A DNA stretch of 64,000 nt from Bacteroidaceae bacterium (GTDB taxonomy: Bacteria > Bacteroidota > Bacteroidia > Bacteroidales > Bacteroidaceae): the NCBI GenBank assembly GCA_017458585.1, contig JAFTAJ010000043.1:1-64000 (forward strand), read 5' to 3'. The notes beneath the pieces were generated by a model. The model made no database searches, had not been told where the DNA came from, and saw only the letters and a program-made list of their open reading frames with translations. The position numbers were made by a program, and so were the translations under genes. Shown piece after piece: positions 1 to 8,900 of the stretch. Position 1 is the stretch's first letter. The number at the start of each line of letters is the position of its first letter.

Positions 1-3000
1 CTCAGCACCGGGATAGAAGCCACCGCTCTTGGCGAAGCTCTTGCTGCCAGCGTTACCGATGATAGCGGTGTAGATGGCAACTACGTCAGCGGTGTTAACG
101 TTGGTGTCGCGGTTAACGTCGGCTGCCTCACGGGTGAAGCCACTGGCGGCACCCTGCTCGATGAAGGTGTAAACAGCAACTACGTCAGCGGTGTTCTTGC
201 TGCCGTCGCCGTTAACGTCGGCGGGATCGCCGCTTGGAAGAGGATTCAAGCCAGCCAAGCCAAAGCCAATACCATCGGTTAAGTCTACGTCAGTTATCTC
301 GCCCTGATACTTAGCAGGATCGATGTAACCAGTCTGAGCTGCGAGATTAACATTGGTAGTGCTTATGTCTAAACCACTCTCAGTAGCATAAGCAACACCA
401 GCGCCTACGGTCTGTGCATAGGGAACACCTACAAGACCATTGGCCGGAACCTTAACTGCAGAGAGTTCAGTGGGAAGAGGAATGGTGAGTTGTGTGCCAG
501 CTGTGCCTGTGAATATGTAGAATACAGGCTCATTGGCTGCCACCTCGTCCTTTACATACATATCAATATTGGTGAATAATTCACCTGCCTCGTTGATCTC
601 CTGAGTCATCTTATTCACACCATAGAGCGTGATACCATCGTTCAGGTCAGCAACCTGACTGAGGTTATAAGGCAATGACAGGATACCCATAGGATAGAGC
701 GTGATGAAGCTGGTAGTGATAGCCTCTACGTCCTCAGCCAGCGGCTTGATGTTCCAGGAAGTGGAAGTCATAGCCTCAACCGGTGCAAAGGTAGCGCTCG
801 GATCCTTGCCCTCGACAGCCTTGAGTGCAAGAGCTGCACCATCCTTATTTGTGGAGTTAGCCGGAATGAGGCTGTAAGAGCCATAGCCCGTGTACTTCAC
901 CTCATAAGGAACAGCCTTGAAGGACAGCGGAGCGTCGCCATCAAGAGCGTTGAACTCGGTAGCATAGAAACCGGTAGCTACATTCTGTACATAGTAGAGA
1001 CCGTCGCCCTCAGCGGGAACGAACATCCACATAGTCTCAGCGGAGTACTCATCATAGTTCTCGCCTACGACACCTGCCCTGAGGACAGTCTTGCGGTCGG
1101 GAGCAGAAGCATAGAGCATTCTGTCGCCGGTGCTTGCATCGATGGATGCATTCTCCAGATAGTAGATGGTGTTAGGCTCAAACTGGTTCAGGCCATTGAG
1201 GAAGTTCTCCTTGGCAGTACGCAGGGCAGTCATCTGCTCCTTCACCTCGTCAACTGAGATGGTGGGCGAGATCATGCTCCTTGCAGTAGTAGCAACGGAC
1301 TCGAGAGTCTCAGCGAGCTCTCCATCGGTAAGCATACCAATGTCGTCACCCTCTACAGCGGTGGTAGCCAGAATCAAGCACTCGTCGGCAAGTTCTGCCA
1401 GAGCGGTTGTGTCAGCATAAAGCTCCTGAACAGCATTGAATGCGTTCTTCAGTTCAATTACGTCGTCCTCGGTAGCCTCCTCTGCGATAGCAGACTTCTC
1501 TGCTGCGAGTGCCATCAGGGCGTCAGCCTTGTCCTTCATGCCCTCAGTGGTGTAGTACTGTGAGGTAGCCTGATCTATTACGGAAGGATAAACCTGGAAA
1601 CCACCGAGAGTAAAGTAGCTACCATTGTTAGCGTTGGTCAGCACCTTGTAGCGGAGATATCCGTAGGTGTCGCCCAAGTCGATGGTGTAGCTAACGGGCG
1701 GGAAAGGATTGGTCTTCTCAGCGGGAGTAACGGTACCCAGGGTTGTGCTACCTACGAGGGTCCAGTTACCACCGACGGTGTCGTTAGAAGCGTAGATCTC
1801 CACCATGTTAGGACGCTCCTGCACACCCCACTGGTGCTGGTTGGCAGTACCGTGCTCCATGCTTGCGCAACGGGTGGTGTAGGTGAAGGTAACGATCTGC
1901 TGCGGGTTGGTGGTGATATCAATGTCGATATATCCAGAAGCCTGCATGTAGGTAGAGTCGTGCTCATCAATCAGGAACTGATAGTCATCAGAACCGGCAA
2001 TACCCTGTCCGCGGATGTGGTAGAATACAATCTGGTTACCCTCGATGTTGGTGTTCTCGCCACCGTTGTCGATACCCCAGCCACCACCTGCAACAGTGAT
2101 GAGGCCCTCGTCGCCACTCTTATAGGTGAACAGCTTGCCATAGATATCGTTGGCCTGGTTTGCGAGGTCCCTAATCTGAGCTGTGCGGTCAGCCTGAGCC
2201 TTCTTCTCTGCGAAGTCAACCATCTGCTCGTCGCTTACAGAGCGGAAGTACCAGAGGTTGAAGTGAGAGTGCTTGGTGGAGTCGTCCCCCCACTGTCCGA
2301 ATGAGCTAAGAGCGTCTTCGATATCCTTTGCTTCGGGATGGTCGGTGCTCCAAGACTCCTGCACACAGTAGGAAGTGTTGTGATAGGTGCGGTTACCCCA
2401 GTACCACTTACCGGAAACAAACTGACGGATGTTCTGCGGCTCAGCGGGATCGGTAGTAAGAGAAGTAGAGGAAGAGTACCATTTGGTTCCTTTGTAAACA
2501 TAGTGACCGCTAACATAGTTTTGTACCCAGAACTCATTGGCCTCAGCATCGCTGTTGGTGTTAGGACTAACATACCATACAAAGACTACATCCTCAGGAT
2601 CGAAGTTCTTGCTGGAGATGAGGTTCTTGACTGTGTCGTCCCAAACGCCCTTCTCGTGACCGAAGTCATTGAGGTAGTCGTCAAATGCACTAACGATGAA
2701 GTAGTAACCCTCGGTAAGAGGAATCATCACTTTCTCAACAGCAGCACGCTTTGCGCGGAGGTCGGCAACAGCAGCACGGAACTCATCGTCGGTAGCTCCA
2801 GTGACTACGAGCATCATTGCGCTCTCAAGAGATGCAGTGTAAGCATCAGCCTCTGCCTGGCGGTAGAAGCCGGGATCAGTACCGCCCACAAACTCTACCT
2901 TGCTGTACTCGTCAACGAGTGCCTCAAGCTGCTCCTGTGGAGGATTCTCCTTTACTGTCCAGAACTGCCAAGCCACGTCTTCGTTGTAAGGCTCCCAAGC

Positions 3001-3558
3001 CACGTTGGTGCCCTGACGGCCAAACTTCATGAACTTCGGCGACTCGCCCCAATAAACAATGTTCTGGCGGCTGATAACAAAGCCGGTGGAGGGACCGTTC
3101 TTACGCCAAACCTCATCATCTAGTGCATCTTCGCCGGGCACGCCCTTCTCGATGACAACCTTCATAGCTGTGGCTTTGTCGCCCAGCTCCCAGTTGAAGC
3201 CATTGTAGCTGTAAACATCGTAGCCGTCCAGGCCTTCGTTGCCCTCAAGGTCAACCTCCTGAACATACTTGTCTGCACCTACAGAGTAGAGATACCACAG
3301 GTCATAGCCGGCGTCGGTCTTTTCGCCAGTGGCCTCGAGTTTCCACAGCACATCGTTATCATCCATAACCTCAAGCAGACCGCCGTTGCCGCCATACTTG
3401 CAGGAGATGTACTGATTGGTTGATGCATTCATGATGACATAGGTAACACCTGCCTCGGGAGTAGTAGCCTCCTCGAGGAGAGAGTACTTCTGCGCATCAA
3501 CACTCACGGTGCATAGCATAGCAAGCACCGCTGCAAGGAAAAGATAAAACTTTTTCAT
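1..3558 (-). CDS. Secreted multidomain protein with C-terminal double dockerin (partial, 3' end outside window)
   Basis: The frame is open from an ATG at 3558 to the left edge, giving 1186 visible codons with no stop, so the C-terminus is missing. Residues 1-23 are a signal peptide ending VSVDAQ. The next ~200 residues (repeated Tyr/Trp/Gly, 'NQYISCKYGGNGG') resemble the beta-trefoil or ricin-like modules of Bacteroidales surface proteins. Helical FIVAR-like stretches rich in Ala/Glu lie near residues 260-300 and 640-780. Two dockerin type I-like calcium loops start at residues 1114 (DVNGDGSKNTAD) and 1147 (DVNRDTNVNTAD), each with Asp/Asn at positions 1, 3, 5, 9 and 12. It probably acts outside the cell by binding glycans or partner proteins. 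No catalytic domain is recognised. It lies 96 bp downstream of the fasciclin gene on the same strand and may be cotranscribed. Confidence 0.85.
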   Translation of the reverse strand, partial: MKKFYLFLAAVLAMLCTVSVDAQKYSLLEEATTPEAGVTYVIMNASTNQYISCKYGGNGGLLEVMDDNDVLWKLEATGEKTDAGYDLWYLYSVGADKYVQEVDLEGNEGLDGYDVYSYNGFNWELGDKATAMKVVIEKGVPGEDALDDEVWRKNGPSTGFVISRQNIVYWGESPKFMKFGRQGTNVAWEPYNEDVAWQFWTVKENPPQEQLEALVDEYSKVEFVGGTDPGFYRQAEADAYTASLESAMMLVVTGATDDEFRAAVADLRAKRAAVEKVMIPLTEGYYFIVSAFDDYLNDFGHEKGVWDDTVKNLISSKNFDPEDVVFVWYVSPNTNSDAEANEFWVQNYVSGHYVYKGTKWYSSSTSLTTDPAEPQNIRQFVSGKWYWGNRTYHNTSYCVQESWSTDHPEAKDIEDALSSFGQWGDDSTKHSHFNLWYFRSVSDEQMVDFAEKKAQADRTAQIRDLANQANDIYGKLFTYKSGDEGLITVAGGGWGIDNGGENTNIEGNQIVFYHIRGQGIAGSDDYQFLIDEHDSTYMQASGYIDIDITTNPQQIVTFTYTTRCASMEHGTANQHQWGVQERPNMVEIYASNDTVGGNWTLVGSTTLGTVTPAEKTNPFPPVSYTIDLGDTYGYLRYKVLTNANNGSYFTLGGFQVYPSVIDQATSQYYTTEGMKDKADALMALAAEKSAIAEEATEDDVIELKNAFNAVQELYADTTALAELADECLILATTAVEGDDIGMLTDGELAETLESVATTARSMISPTISVDEVKEQMTALRTAKENFLNGLNQFEPNTIYYLENASIDASTGDRMLYASAPDRKTVLRAGVVGENYDEYSAETMWMFVPAEGDGLYYVQNVATGFYATEFNALDGDAPLSFKAVPYEVKYTGYGSYSLIPANSTNKDGAALALKAVEGKDPSATFAPVEAMTSTSWNIKPLAEDVEAITTSFITLYPMGILSLPYNLSQVADLNDGITLYGVNKMTQEINEAGELFTNIDMYVKDEVAANEPVFYIFTGTAGTQLTIPLPTELSAVKVPANGLVGVPYAQTVGAGVAYATESGLDISTTNVNLAAQTGYIDPAKYQGEITDVDLTDGIGFGLAGLNPLPSGDPADVNGDGSKNTADVVAVYTFIEQGAASGFTREAADVNRDTNVNTADVVAIYTAIIGNAGSKSFAKSGGFYPGAE

Positions 3559-3614
3559 ACGCAAATAATTTTAGGTTAATAAAAATGGTTTAATAAATTT
3601 TTTTTATGTAGGTG

Positions 3615-3640
3615 TGTATGGGCGCAGTTGCGCCCATACA
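3615..3640 (-). terminator. Hairpin between fasciclin gene and dockerin gene
   Basis: An inverted repeat with an 11-bp perfect stem (TGTATGGGCGC / GCGCCCATACA), extendable by one G-C pair, and a 4-nt loop lies just past the stop of the minus-strand fasciclin gene. The minus strand has no clear U-run after it; a T-run (3649-3656) lies on the plus side. It could be a terminator or a processing or stability hairpin between two cotranscribed genes. Confidence 0.5.
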
Positions 3641-3654
3641 CTACCTGCTCTTTT

Positions 3655-5742
3655 TTACCAGATGTCTTCAGGCTCGGTGCCAGAGTAGATCCACTTGGGA
3701 GCCCACTCCATGTAGTCCCAAAGGAACATGGTGGCGGTACTCTCGAGCACTGACTTCACGCGGAGATACCACACCTCGTCGGGACCGAAGGTGCCCTGCA
3801 TCACGATGCGGCGCATACGCAGGTTGTCCTCGTAACGGTTCTTGCAGTTACGTATATCGTTGCTCACCACTCCACCGCCGTTGGGCAGACCATTGTGGTA
3901 GGGCGGCTTCATGTAGCCGTGCAGGCGGATTGCCTTATCATTCTCATAGTTGTGCTCCCAGTCCTCGGTGTCTGTCTCATTGCCGATAGCCGGGCTCTTG
4001 GGCGAGATACGCAGGTCAACGGGCAGGCCGATAGGCTGCAGGTTCTCAGGATTCTGGCCGATATACATCTGCGCCATACCGAAGGTCGGGAAACTAGCCT
4101 TGGTCACTCGCAGCTCCCATGTGCCGTAGTAAGGCACGGGCGGCAGACGGAATATCACGTCATACTGACCGTTGAGGTTGTGCTCGTCGCCCTGATAGTT
4201 GGGCAGCGAAGAGAAGTAGTAGGATTGATAGCGATACTTGCATTCCTTGCTAAACTGCATATAGTTGAAATATCCCGGCGGGAAGATGTGCCACTGGGTG
4301 TCGGTAGTAAGGCGGTAGCCGTTGGTGACGAACTCGGGCAGCAGTGCGCCGATGTCCCAACGCAGACGGGTGTTGAGCACCGAGTTGGGCACGTCATCGT
4401 CGTAGAGCAGTATATCGTCAATGGTATAATAGAATCCATTGAGCGCATTGTTGAGGTAGCCCTTGTTGCTCTCCTCAATGAGGATACCTTCGCGGTCAAC
4501 ATCATATTCCTCGTAGAAGTCGCCGGCCTCAACGTCAGTTTTATACTTGCAGTGGCGGTTGATGCGCTTACCGTCGGTCTGCTTGCCCTCCGTTATCTTC
4601 ATCATACGGCGAGGTATCTGGCACTTTTCGCCAAACAGAATCTCGGGCAGAGTCTCGTAGTACTCCGTCACGTCGATAGAGAGCTGCGTGGGGTTATTGT
4701 AGGCATAGCCCATCTCTGCGTGGTGCACCACAATCTTGTCCAGCGTCAGACGCATAGGAATCAGGTGGTAGCTCACAAACTGGTTCACAGCATTGTTCAG
4801 ATTCTTGAGGTCATCGCTCGTAGCATCGGGATAAGCTTGGGCAGCCTTCTGCTTAATGGCGTCAAGAATCTCGGGACCGTTCTGCAGTATTCCGTTAGCC
4901 ACTACAGGCTCGGGGATGCCCCACTTCTCCACAAACACGCTGTCGGGCTCCACAAAGGCGGTGAAGCCATAGTAGCGGTGCTTGGGGCAATAGAGGGTAC
5001 CGAAGTCCGACGACGTAATCGACTCAGGGTGATTCTGCTCGTAATCCTCATCACGGTAAACCGACATCTTTACGTCCCAACCCGTCTGCTTGAGCAGCAT
5101 GGAGAACACCTTCAGGTTAGGAGTCTGCTCGATGAGGTCGGGCAGGTATGCGTTCGACATCGACACCACATTGTCCACACCGTGAATTACACCGTTGGTA
5201 ACCTCCACATCGGGGTTAATAATATAAGAATGCTCGTTGACGATAGTCACAGCACTACCTGTGGTAGAGTCGTTGCCGTAGCTAATCGTGATGTAACGGT
5301 CGTTCATGTTGGTCTTCTCCAACGCGCCCACCAGGAAGTCGGTGGTAAGATAAGCTTCCGCCATACCATTGTCAATGACAGCGTTCCTTACTATATACTC
5401 CGCAGTGGAGTCAGGTGTCTGCGTGATGTCGTAATTGGTGGTCACGTAGATAGAGTCCAAATAATGCTGGATAGCATCATTGGTAGGTGCAAAGACCGTG
5501 TAGTTACCGCGAGCCGAAAGCAGCTGTGCGATGTTCGACTCGCTCTTCTTGCTTAGTTTAACCTTGGAACAGAGATACGCGAAGTCCGTGTAGTTCTCTG
5601 AGTTCTCCATGTAAGTAGTGATAGTGCTGCCCTTGAAAGTGTAGAGATTCGACTCGTCAACTTCGTCCTTACAGCTCTGGAATCCTAGGCTTACCGTCAG
5701 TACCGCTGCGGCAAGCAAGCCATGCATAATTTTTAATTTCAT
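3655..5742 (-). CDS. Fasciclin (FAS1) domain lipoprotein
   Basis: A 695-residue protein. Its first residues form a lipoprotein signal with a lipobox-like LGFQSC and lipidation Cys24, so it is probably anchored to the outer membrane. A FAS1 domain follows (residues ~35-205), with the hallmark H1 segment 'YTVFAPTNDAI' and the H2-like 'NGVIHGVDNVV'. A second, more divergent FAS1 domain starts near residue 212 ('NLKVFSMLLKQTGWD', then 'YGFTAFVEPDSVF'). The remaining ~300 residues are Tyr/Pro-rich without a recognised fold. FAS1 domains mediate adhesion or carbohydrate contacts, but the ligand here is unknown. The next gene on the strand is the dockerin protein; upstream is a divergent promoter region shared with the large protease. 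Confidence 0.85.
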   Translation of the reverse strand: MKLKIMHGLLAAAVLTVSLGFQSCKDEVDESNLYTFKGSTITTYMENSENYTDFAYLCSKVKLSKKSESNIAQLLSARGNYTVFAPTNDAIQHYLDSIYVTTNYDITQTPDSTAEYIVRNAVIDNGMAEAYLTTDFLVGALEKTNMNDRYITISYGNDSTTGSAVTIVNEHSYIINPDVEVTNGVIHGVDNVVSMSNAYLPDLIEQTPNLKVFSMLLKQTGWDVKMSVYRDEDYEQNHPESITSSDFGTLYCPKHRYYGFTAFVEPDSVFVEKWGIPEPVVANGILQNGPEILDAIKQKAAQAYPDATSDDLKNLNNAVNQFVSYHLIPMRLTLDKIVVHHAEMGYAYNNPTQLSIDVTEYYETLPEILFGEKCQIPRRMMKITEGKQTDGKRINRHCKYKTDVEAGDFYEEYDVDREGILIEESNKGYLNNALNGFYYTIDDILLYDDDVPNSVLNTRLRWDIGALLPEFVTNGYRLTTDTQWHIFPPGYFNYMQFSKECKYRYQSYYFSSLPNYQGDEHNLNGQYDVIFRLPPVPYYGTWELRVTKASFPTFGMAQMYIGQNPENLQPIGLPVDLRISPKSPAIGNETDTEDWEHNYENDKAIRLHGYMKPPYHNGLPNGGGVVSNDIRNCKNRYEDNLRMRRIVMQGTFGPDEVWYLRVKSVLESTATMFLWDYMEWAPKWIYSGTEPEDIW

Positions 5743-5811
5743 TGTGTTTTATTGTTTTTTGTTTATTCTTTTTCAGTAGGTGGTCATACGCGCACATACG
5801 CAAACCGCATA

Positions 5812-5819
5812 CAAAAATA
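5812..5819 (-). promoter_or_regulatory. -7 promoter element of fasciclin gene
   Basis: The minus strand reads TATTTTTG, matching the Bacteroidetes -7 consensus TAnnTTTG, about 70 nt upstream of the ATG. TTTG-like triplets lie 16-18 nt further upstream, so the -33 box is weak. Confidence 0.5.
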
Positions 5820-5904
5820 CATAAAAGATTTCAAACAAATGTAAAACAATCACGAAAAAATATCTTTTCTCTTACCTTTTTTCTATGAAGTGCAGAAAAA
5901 TCTC

Positions 5905-5912
5905 TAACTTTG
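5905..5912 (+). promoter_or_regulatory. -7 promoter element of papain-like protease gene
   Basis: TAACTTTG matches TAnnTTTG and lies 24 nt upstream of the ATG at 5937. The in-frame TTG at 5910 sits inside this element and so cannot be the start of translation. No good -33 TTG is seen. Confidence 0.65.
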
Positions 5913-5936
5913 CATAAAATTTTAGAACACAAAAAA

Positions 5937-8900
5937 ATGAAAACACTCAAGACTTTTGCCCTCGCGGCATTAGGCATCCTGCTACTGGCAGGCCCCATCC
6001 AAACAGTAACCGCTCAGGACGTTGACCGCAGCAAATATCCCGACTGGCGTCCCTTCGACCCCGCCCTGCAGCGACAAATGCCCCAACGGGCAACCAAAGG
6101 CAAGGCACGCTCTGGCTCTGCCACACAGCGCCCCGACCATCTGAACAATGCGCTGAGCATGTTCTATCCGCCTGTGTTTAACCAGAGCGGCGGCTCCTGC
6201 GGCTCCGCCCAGGCCATTGGCTATATCTTTACGCATGACATGAACAACATGCGCAATCTTGATGCCTCCTACGAAGAGAACCAGTATCCCAGCCACTTCA
6301 CATGGCTGTTCACAAACGTCGATGTGCCCAAATTCGACATGGGCGTCGCCAACGGTATCCCCAACGTTGTCAACTACGGCGGACGCACTCACTCCAACAA
6401 TTTCGGCTATCAGGTGCCCGAAAACTACTACTTCGGCTGGATGCAGGGCTATGACAAGTGGTTCAACGCTATGCACAACCGTATGACCGGTTTTTTCTAT
6501 GGCCCGCGCTTCGCAGACGATTGGTATGGCGCCCGCGAGCAAGTGAAGCAGTGGCTCTGGAACCACTGGGGTGAAGAGGGCTACATAGAAGGTGGCTGCG
6601 TAGGTATCGGAGTGGCCAGCGGTGGCACGTGGCAGAATATCCCCTCCACAGCCATCAACGATGAACTGGGCGTCACCGGCAAGAAGTATGTGTGGCGCTG
6701 GGGCAAGACCTACGACCACGGTCTCACCATCTGCGGCTATGACGACCGCATAGAGTTTGACCTCGACGGCAACGGTGTCATTGGCGAGGAAGCCAAGGAC
6801 GAGAAGGGTGCGTGGATTATCTGCAACTCGTGGGGCGCCGGCTGGTGCAACCAGGGTTTCATCTACTGCCCCTATGCCCACAGCTATGCTATGATCAACG
6901 AGAGCGGCAACCACACGCTGCCCTGGGCCACTGAGCTCTATGGCTACCGCCACAACTATCGCCCCCTGCGTACCATTAAGATACTTATGGACTACGACCA
7001 CCGCTGGGAGCTCTCCCTTATCGGCGGCATGGCGCAAGACACCTCCCGCACCACTCCCGAGCGCACCACCGGCTTCGTGCACTTCACACAGAGCACCAAG
7101 TTTGACGACAACGGCGCGTCGCCCGAATGTCCTATGCTCGGCCGCTGGACCGACGGCTACCACTACGAGCCCATGGAGTTCGGCTACGACCTCACCGACC
7201 TCGGCGAAAGCTTCGACAAGAGCAAGCCCATCAAATACTTCCTTACCATCCGCACCAAGACTGGTGGTATAGGCAAGGGCCACTTCTATAAGGCTTCCAT
7301 CCTCAACTACGAGTACGACAAAAACAATCCCGTAGAGATTCCCTTCGACATCAAGACATTTGAAGTTAATGGCGGCGACAAGGAAATCACAATCTCCGTC
7401 ACCGTGCCGGGCGAGGCGCTCAACCCTCCCCTCAATGCTGCCCTCAACGGCAACACCCTCACCTGGAGCACACCCGAGGCCACCACACTGCCCCGCAACA
7501 AGTATTATATCTATAAGGGCGGTGTGCTCGCCGACAGCGTAGGCACCTCGCGCAACACCTACACCGTCAGCGACCCCAGCGCCACCTACTCCGTGGCTGC
7601 CGTGTATAAGTACAACAACATGCAGCTCGTGTCAGAGCCCAGCAACAATGCCAGCGCACCTGTCATCATCGACAATACCGACAACAAGGTGCTCACCCTC
7701 ACACAGCAGGGCCTCCTCATACCCAATGTCTTCACCAAGAAAATCTATCAGGCCACCTTTGAGTTTATGCTCAACACCAGCAAGCTCAGTGCCCAGAACA
7801 ATAAGATGGGTAGCGTCGACGGCGACTTCTTCATCAACGCCACCGCAAGTGGCCAGATCTCCGCAGGATGGAGCACCAAGTCTGGCAACGACTACGCCAC
7901 CACCTCTGCCGGTCAGATCAAGAATGGCAAGTGGACCCACGTAGCCGTTATCGTTGACTGCGGCACCATCACCATCTATACCGACGGTATGAGACGCAAG
8001 ACCGTCACCTCCACCAGCTATAGCGGAGTGCCCGCCATGGGCGACTTCTATGTAGGCCTCGCTGACGGCCTCATGAACGGCACTATCGACGAGCTGCGCA
8101 TCTGGAAGACCGCACGCTCCCTCACAGAGATGTTCAGCGGCAAGGACGTGGCCATCGCCAACCCCGCAGCCATGAACGACCTGCTCATCTACCTGCCCAT
8201 GGACACCTTTGAAGAAGGCGGCCTCACCAAGGTGCGCGAATACGCCAGCGGCCTCCATGCCATCTTCGTTGACGATGCACCCACAGCCTCCTACGAGGTA
8301 AGCACCGACAACACCATCCTGCAGGGCGGCAAAACGACCATCACCCCCAACATCATCGCATCGCAAGACTCCGCCTACGCAGGCACTCCCGTGCAGTACA
8401 CCGCTGTGGCACCCCTCTCCTGCACCGCATGGCAGTGGAGCGCGCCCGACGCAGAGACCACGTCCTTCACCACTCAGGCCCCCTACATTATATATAATAA
8501 AGAAGGCGACCACACCATCAGCCTTACCCTTACCAATGCTGACGGCACCACCACTCTGCTGGAGAAAGCCATCTACGTGCGTCCCGCAGCCAAGCCCGTG
8601 GCTGACTTCGAGATAGCCGAAGACACCAAGGATGCCGGAGAGCTCTTCAGCTTCATCAACCGCTCCACAGGTGCCAACGCCACCTACAAATGGGCTCTGC
8701 GCGGAGCAGAGACCGAGATTGTGCAGTCCACCAACGCCACCGCCGTTTACGATGCGCCGGGCACCTACACAGTCATCCTCTCCGCCACCAATGCCAGCGG
8801 CACCAGCACCAAGAGCAAGCGCATAACCGTCAAGGCAGCAGCGCCCACTCCCGACTTTAGCGTCAACCCCAGCTCCATTCTGCTCGGCGAGACCACCTAC

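Noticed and set aside
1834-3123. Plus-strand open frames opposite the first dockerin protein
   Set aside because: The minus strand is continuously open for 1186 codons with a signal peptide and dockerin loops.
3895-5556. 553-codon open frame on the plus strand opposite the fasciclin gene
   Set aside because: The minus-strand protein has a lipobox and FAS1 motifs; the plus frame is a shadow of G+C-biased codons.
5982-7283. 433-codon minus-strand frame inside the protease gene
   Set aside because: It overlaps the catalytic domain with intact Cys/His/Asn, has no promoter, and its composition is typical of antisense shadows.
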